Assembly: GCA_029251065.1 (NCBI GenBank)
Contig: JAQXEB010000042.1
Span: 1 to 9,305 of the forward strand
Reading direction: 5' to 3'
DNA length: 9,305 bases
DNA from: Luminiphilus sp.
Lineage (GTDB): Bacteria; Pseudomonadota; Gammaproteobacteria; Pseudomonadales; Halieaceae
This document shows, piece after piece, positions 6,770 to 9,305 of this stretch (position 1 is its first letter; each line of letters begins with the position of its first letter). The position numbers were made by a program, and so were the translations under genes. The notes below the pieces were generated by a model. The model did no database searches. It saw only the letters and a list, made by a program, of their open reading frames with translations, and had not been told where the DNA came from.

Positions 6770-7195
6770 ATGAGAAACAAACAAACACAGATGCCCGCAG
6801 CTGGTAAGGGAAGCACGACCTTAATCTCGGCAGGAACAACGGTCTCTGGCGACATCACTTTCACTGGCAACCTGGATATTGAAGGCCGGGTCATTGGTTC
6901 GATCAGTGCTGAGCCTGGTGCGTCTGCGTTGCTGCGAGTCGTTGCAGGCGGCTCAGTAGAGGGCGAGATTCGTGTGCCGTCGACATCGATCAGTGGCTCG
7001 GTGAAGGGCAATATCTACAGCTCAGAAAATCTTGAGCTAACGAAGGGTGCGATGGTTGCTGGCGATGTGTATTACAACCTCATTGAAATGTCGATGGGCA
7101 GTAAGATTGACGGCAACCTCAAGCACTCGACAGCATCGGCTAAGGTCGAGTCCATCACGACGGTGACCGCGTCTTCAGTCGTCGACAAGGTGTAA
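6770..7195 (+). CDS. Bactofilin (polymer-forming cytoskeletal protein)
   Basis: Bactofilins self-assemble without nucleotide into filaments or sheets beneath the membrane and position envelope enzymes. The 141-residue protein is a single bactofilin (DUF583) domain with short polar tails and no membrane helix. From about residue 17 to 117 it shows the short repeats of a right-handed beta-helix: LISAGTTVSGDITFTGNLD, IEGRVIGSI, GSVEGEIRV, GSVKGNIYS, GAMVAGDVYYN, GSKIDGNLK. Glycine turns fall about every 17-20 residues. A strong AAGGAG (6757-6762) lies 7 bases before the ATG, better than any other gene in this operon, in line with a protein made in many copies. It is flanked by the membrane coiled-coil gene (15 bases upstream) and erpA (14 bases downstream). 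Family assignment is secure; its job in this organism is unknown. Confidence 0.95.
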   Translation: MRNKQTQMPAAGKGSTTLISAGTTVSGDITFTGNLDIEGRVIGSISAEPGASALLRVVAGGSVEGEIRVPSTSISGSVKGNIYSSENLELTKGAMVAGDVYYNLIEMSMGSKIDGNLKHSTASAKVESITTVTASSVVDKV

Positions 7196-7209
7196 GGCGG
7201 GAGATTTCT

Positions 7210-7563
7210 ATGACCGTAGTGGCAGGGTTTGACCCCACTGAAATTAGTTTATCGGACAGTGCTGTTGGCAAGCTGCAATTTTTAATTGCGGAGGAGGACA
7301 ACCCGTCTCTACGATTCCGCGTCTACATCACGGGTGGGGGTTGCTCAGGTTTTCAGTACGGCTTTACCTTTGACGAAAAAACAGCCGAGGACGACTGGGT
7401 CATTGAGCGAGAGGGTGTGGCTGCACTTATCGATTCGATGAGTTACCAGTACCTTATGGGCTCAGAGATTGACTATGTCGAAGGGCTAGAGGGTGCAAAA
7501 TTCGTGGTTAATAACCCCAACGCGACCACGACCTGCGGTTGTGGCGCGTCATTTTCGATTTAA
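7210..7563 (+). CDS. erpA: Iron-sulfur cluster insertion protein ErpA (A-type carrier)
   Basis: ErpA carries Fe-S clusters and delivers them to apo-proteins, classically IspG and IspH of isoprenoid synthesis. The 117-residue length is usual. The three cluster cysteines are present: C45 in ITGGGCSGFQYGF and C109 and C111 in the C-terminal TTCGCGASFSI. The segment VDSMSYQYL-like (here IDSMSYQYLMGSEIDYVEGL, 74-93) and FVVNNPNA are typical of ErpA, which separates it from IscA and SufA, although subfamily assignment by eye is less certain than membership. GGAG (7200-7203) lies 6 bases before the ATG. It ends the plus-strand operon and converges on anmK with 31 bases between stops. Confidence 0.94.
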   Translation: MTVVAGFDPTEISLSDSAVGKLQFLIAEEDNPSLRFRVYITGGGCSGFQYGFTFDEKTAEDDWVIEREGVAALIDSMSYQYLMGSEIDYVEGLEGAKFVVNNPNATTTCGCGASFSI

Positions 7564-7594
7564 TTGAGATCCTGCTGGCGCCCAAAAAGCACGA

Positions 7595-8692
7595 CTAGGG
7601 CTTTGGAAAAACAACCCCCAAGATGCTCGGAGACACGGCTCCCGTCACCTCAGGCAGACCGCTGTGTTTACCGTCCAAACATTGTTTTGCGAGCCACGCA
7701 AAGGCCATAGCCTCCATAAAATCAGGATCGACACCGAGCGCGTCGCTCGATCGAAGGTTTGCCTGAGGCATGAGGTCTTTGAGTCGCTGCACCAAGAGGG
7801 TGTTGTGGTAGCCGCCGCCCGAGAGATAAATGGTCTGACAGCCTGTCGTGATGATCTCGCTTGCGATCGATCGCGCAGTCAACTCTAAAAGAGAGCGCTG
7901 TACGTCTTCCGCTCGATAGGCATTGAGTTCAAATCGTTCCAACCAAACGAGGTTAAAGTAGTCTTGACCTGTGCTTTTAGGTGCCTTTTGTGAGAAGTAG
8001 GGGTCGGCCAACATGTCACTGATCAATGGCTCGAGTGCTTGCCCCGCTGCCGCCCATACGCCGCCCTGATCAAAGGGCATCTTTCTGTGTTGGCGGATCC
8101 ATGCATCTAAGAGCGTATTACCTGGGCCTGTATCGAAACCAGTAACACCTGCCGCGGTAATGATGCTGATATTCGCGATCCCGCCAATGTTGAGAAAAAC
8201 TGTGGATTCAGAACGGTTTACGAGTGTTTTTTGAAATGCCGGAACCAGTGGCGCGCCTTGACCGCCCGCGGCAACATCGCGACGCCTGAAATCGCCAACG
8301 ACAGCAATACCGGTGCGCTCGGCCAATCGGTGGTTGTCACCGACCTGCAAGGTGAATGCCCGCTCTACATTGGGGTAATGAAGCAGTGTTTGTCCGTGAT
8401 TTCCGACAGCTTCAATCGAGGCCTTGTCTGTCCCCGCGCGGGTTAAGAGCTCATTTACAGCTTGGGTATAAAGATCTGCCATGTCGACGTCGAGTTCACA
8501 CACACGTTCGATATGAGTTTCAAGTCCTGATTGAAGGTCAAAGATACGCGACTGTATGGCCGTGGGGAGTGCGACTTGATGGGCTGTCAGTAGGTGCGGT
8601 TGGCCCGCTGTATCAAAGCCGACAAGAGCGGCATCAATCGCATCGCCGCTCGTGCCTGACATCAGCCCAATAAAGAGCCGCTGCTGGGTCAC
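7595..8692 (-). CDS. anmK: Anhydro-N-acetylmuramic acid kinase
   Basis: AnmK opens the 1,6-anhydro ring and phosphorylates the sugar to MurNAc-6-phosphate with ATP, so that wall fragments released by lytic transglycosylases can be recycled. The 365-residue length is normal. Motifs in order: GLMSGTSGDAIDAAL (9-23) for phosphate binding; VGDFRRRDVAAGGQGAPLVP (132-151); LNIGGIANIS (167-176); GFDTGPGNTLLDAW (185-198), whose aspartate D187 matches the region of the catalytic base; FDQGGVWAAAG; and LSGGGYHN of the second nucleotide lobe. The start codon is GTG (8692-8690), which overlaps the TGA of the upstream M23 gene by four bases; no ATG exists before the essential GLMSGTS motif. The overlap suggests coupled translation with the peptidase, placing wall cleavage and wall recycling in one transcript. 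Confidence 0.96.
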   Translation of the reverse strand: MTQQRLFIGLMSGTSGDAIDAALVGFDTAGQPHLLTAHQVALPTAIQSRIFDLQSGLETHIERVCELDVDMADLYTQAVNELLTRAGTDKASIEAVGNHGQTLLHYPNVERAFTLQVGDNHRLAERTGIAVVGDFRRRDVAAGGQGAPLVPAFQKTLVNRSESTVFLNIGGIANISIITAAGVTGFDTGPGNTLLDAWIRQHRKMPFDQGGVWAAAGQALEPLISDMLADPYFSQKAPKSTGQDYFNLVWLERFELNAYRAEDVQRSLLELTARSIASEIITTGCQTIYLSGGGYHNTLLVQRLKDLMPQANLRSSDALGVDPDFMEAMAFAWLAKQCLDGKHSGLPEVTGAVSPSILGVVFPKP

Positions 8693-9305
8693 TCGGCCCC
8701 CGGCATATTGCTGCTATTGTTCATGGAGGCTAACCGCTGGACGGGTTGCTGGATGGCGTCTTTAAACAGAGCGATCTCAGATTCGGGCAGAGACTTTGCC
8801 TTGGGTAATATCTTGTGCACCGTTCTTGGATTGCGGTGAACACCATTGACCAGGAACTCGTAGTGCAGGTGTGGACCTGTTGCTGCACCCGTTGAACCGA
8901 CGGTGCCAATCACTTGCCCCTGCTTCACCCGGTCACCTCGAATGACGCGTTTCTTATTCAAATGAAGGTAGTGGGTCTTAAAGCCTTCCCCGTGCTGAAT
9001 AAAAAGGTAATTGCCGTTTGATCGATTGTATCCGGCTTCTACGACTCTGCCGTCACCGGCGGCATAAACGGGTGTGCCCCTCGGTGCGGCATAGTCGGTA
9101 CCCCGATGCGGTCGCTTCGTCTTGTAAATAGGGTGGAGTCGGTTGGGGTTAAAGCTCGAACTGACTCGAGTAAAATCCAGAGGCGCTTTAAGAAATGCTT
9201 TTCGCATATTGACCCCTTCACCGTCGTAATATCCCGTTATATTTTGGCTGTCGGTGTATCGATACGCGTCGACTGTGCGTCGTGAGGTCTTGTAGGAGGT
9301 GGCAA
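8689..9305 (-). CDS. M23-family peptidoglycan metallopeptidase, MepM/lysostaphin type (partial, 5' end outside window)
   Basis: This is a zinc endopeptidase expected to cut cross-linked peptides of peptidoglycan in the periplasm. The frame is open from 8689 to the right edge, giving 204 visible residues with no start. The ATG at 9207 is internal: the upstream codons read AYRYTDSQNITGYYDGEGVN before MRKAFLKAPLDF, which continues the domain that precedes the catalytic region in MepM-like proteins. The M23 domain is complete: H66 and D70 (HRGTD), H114 (HYLHL) and H145/H147 (GPHLHYEF), so all zinc ligands and catalytic histidines are present. Related full-length proteins are about 450 residues with a signal anchor and LysM or OapA-like region; those parts would lie beyond the edge. 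Its stop overlaps the anmK start by four bases. Confidence 0.94.
   Translation of the reverse strand, partial: ATSYKTSRRTVDAYRYTDSQNITGYYDGEGVNMRKAFLKAPLDFTRVSSSFNPNRLHPIYKTKRPHRGTDYAAPRGTPVYAAGDGRVVEAGYNRSNGNYLFIQHGEGFKTHYLHLNKKRVIRGDRVKQGQVIGTVGSTGAATGPHLHYEFLVNGVHRNPRTVHKILPKAKSLPESEIALFKDAIQQPVQRLASMNNSSNMPGAE

Noticed and set aside
7564..7610. Possible bidirectional terminator between convergent erpA and anmK
   Set aside because: Only an imperfect pairing (CCAAA..GC with GCTTTGG, 2-base bulge, 9-base loop) is present and no T run follows on either strand.
1..9305. Novel defence, mobile or secondary-metabolite system
   Set aside because: All genes but one belong to recognisable core families, there are no repeats, integrase or transposase genes or tRNA-adjacent junctions, and base composition looks even across the window.

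Overview
The window is about 9.3 kb of ordinary gammaproteobacterial chromosome. It is densely packed, with no gene-free stretch longer than about 140 bases, no RNA gene, no mobile element and no CRISPR. Protein features (a Pseudomonas-type, cysteine-free HemB; C5-pathway HemL; HemJ; ErpA; AnmK; a small bactofilin) point to a marine gammaproteobacterium near the Halieaceae (OM60/NOR5), Cellvibrionales or Pseudomonas-like lineages. That placement is inferred from gene content and motifs, not from a search.

Layout: (1) 1-762, minus strand: 5' part of a PfkB/adenosine-kinase-like gene with a GTG start, cut by the left edge. (2) 901-1512, plus strand: NUDIX hydrolase of the CoA-pyrophosphatase type, divergent from the kinase; an intrinsic terminator just past its stop lies inside the opposing gene. 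(3) 4969-1509, minus strand: a probable four-gene operon hemJ - hemL - hemB - small exported cysteine protein. The first three act in tetrapyrrole (heme) synthesis. (4) 5042-7563, plus strand: a tight operon argC - membrane-anchored coiled-coil protein (DUF6776-like) - bactofilin - erpA. (5) 9305-7595, minus strand: an M23 (MepM/lysostaphin-type) peptidase gene, cut by the right edge, overlapping anmK by 4 bases.

Functionally the window joins tetrapyrrole synthesis (HemJ, HemL, HemB), arginine synthesis (ArgC), Fe-S delivery (ErpA) and cell-wall work: a bactofilin polymer, its membrane-anchored neighbour, an M23 endopeptidase, and AnmK, which recycles anhydro-MurNAc. From memory, the block argC - hypothetical - bactofilin - erpA - anmK - M23 (followed by tyrS), with hemJ beside argC, is also found in Pseudomonas, so this is largely conserved synteny rather than an island.

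No clearly new multi-gene system is visible. The points most worth a second look are the exported protein downstream of hemB, whose predicted mature N-terminus is Cys-x-Cys as in TIMP/netrin-type domains; the bactofilin with a coiled-coil membrane partner near an M23 peptidase; and the convergent end of the NUDIX gene, where stop codons overlap and a terminator is embedded in coding sequence.
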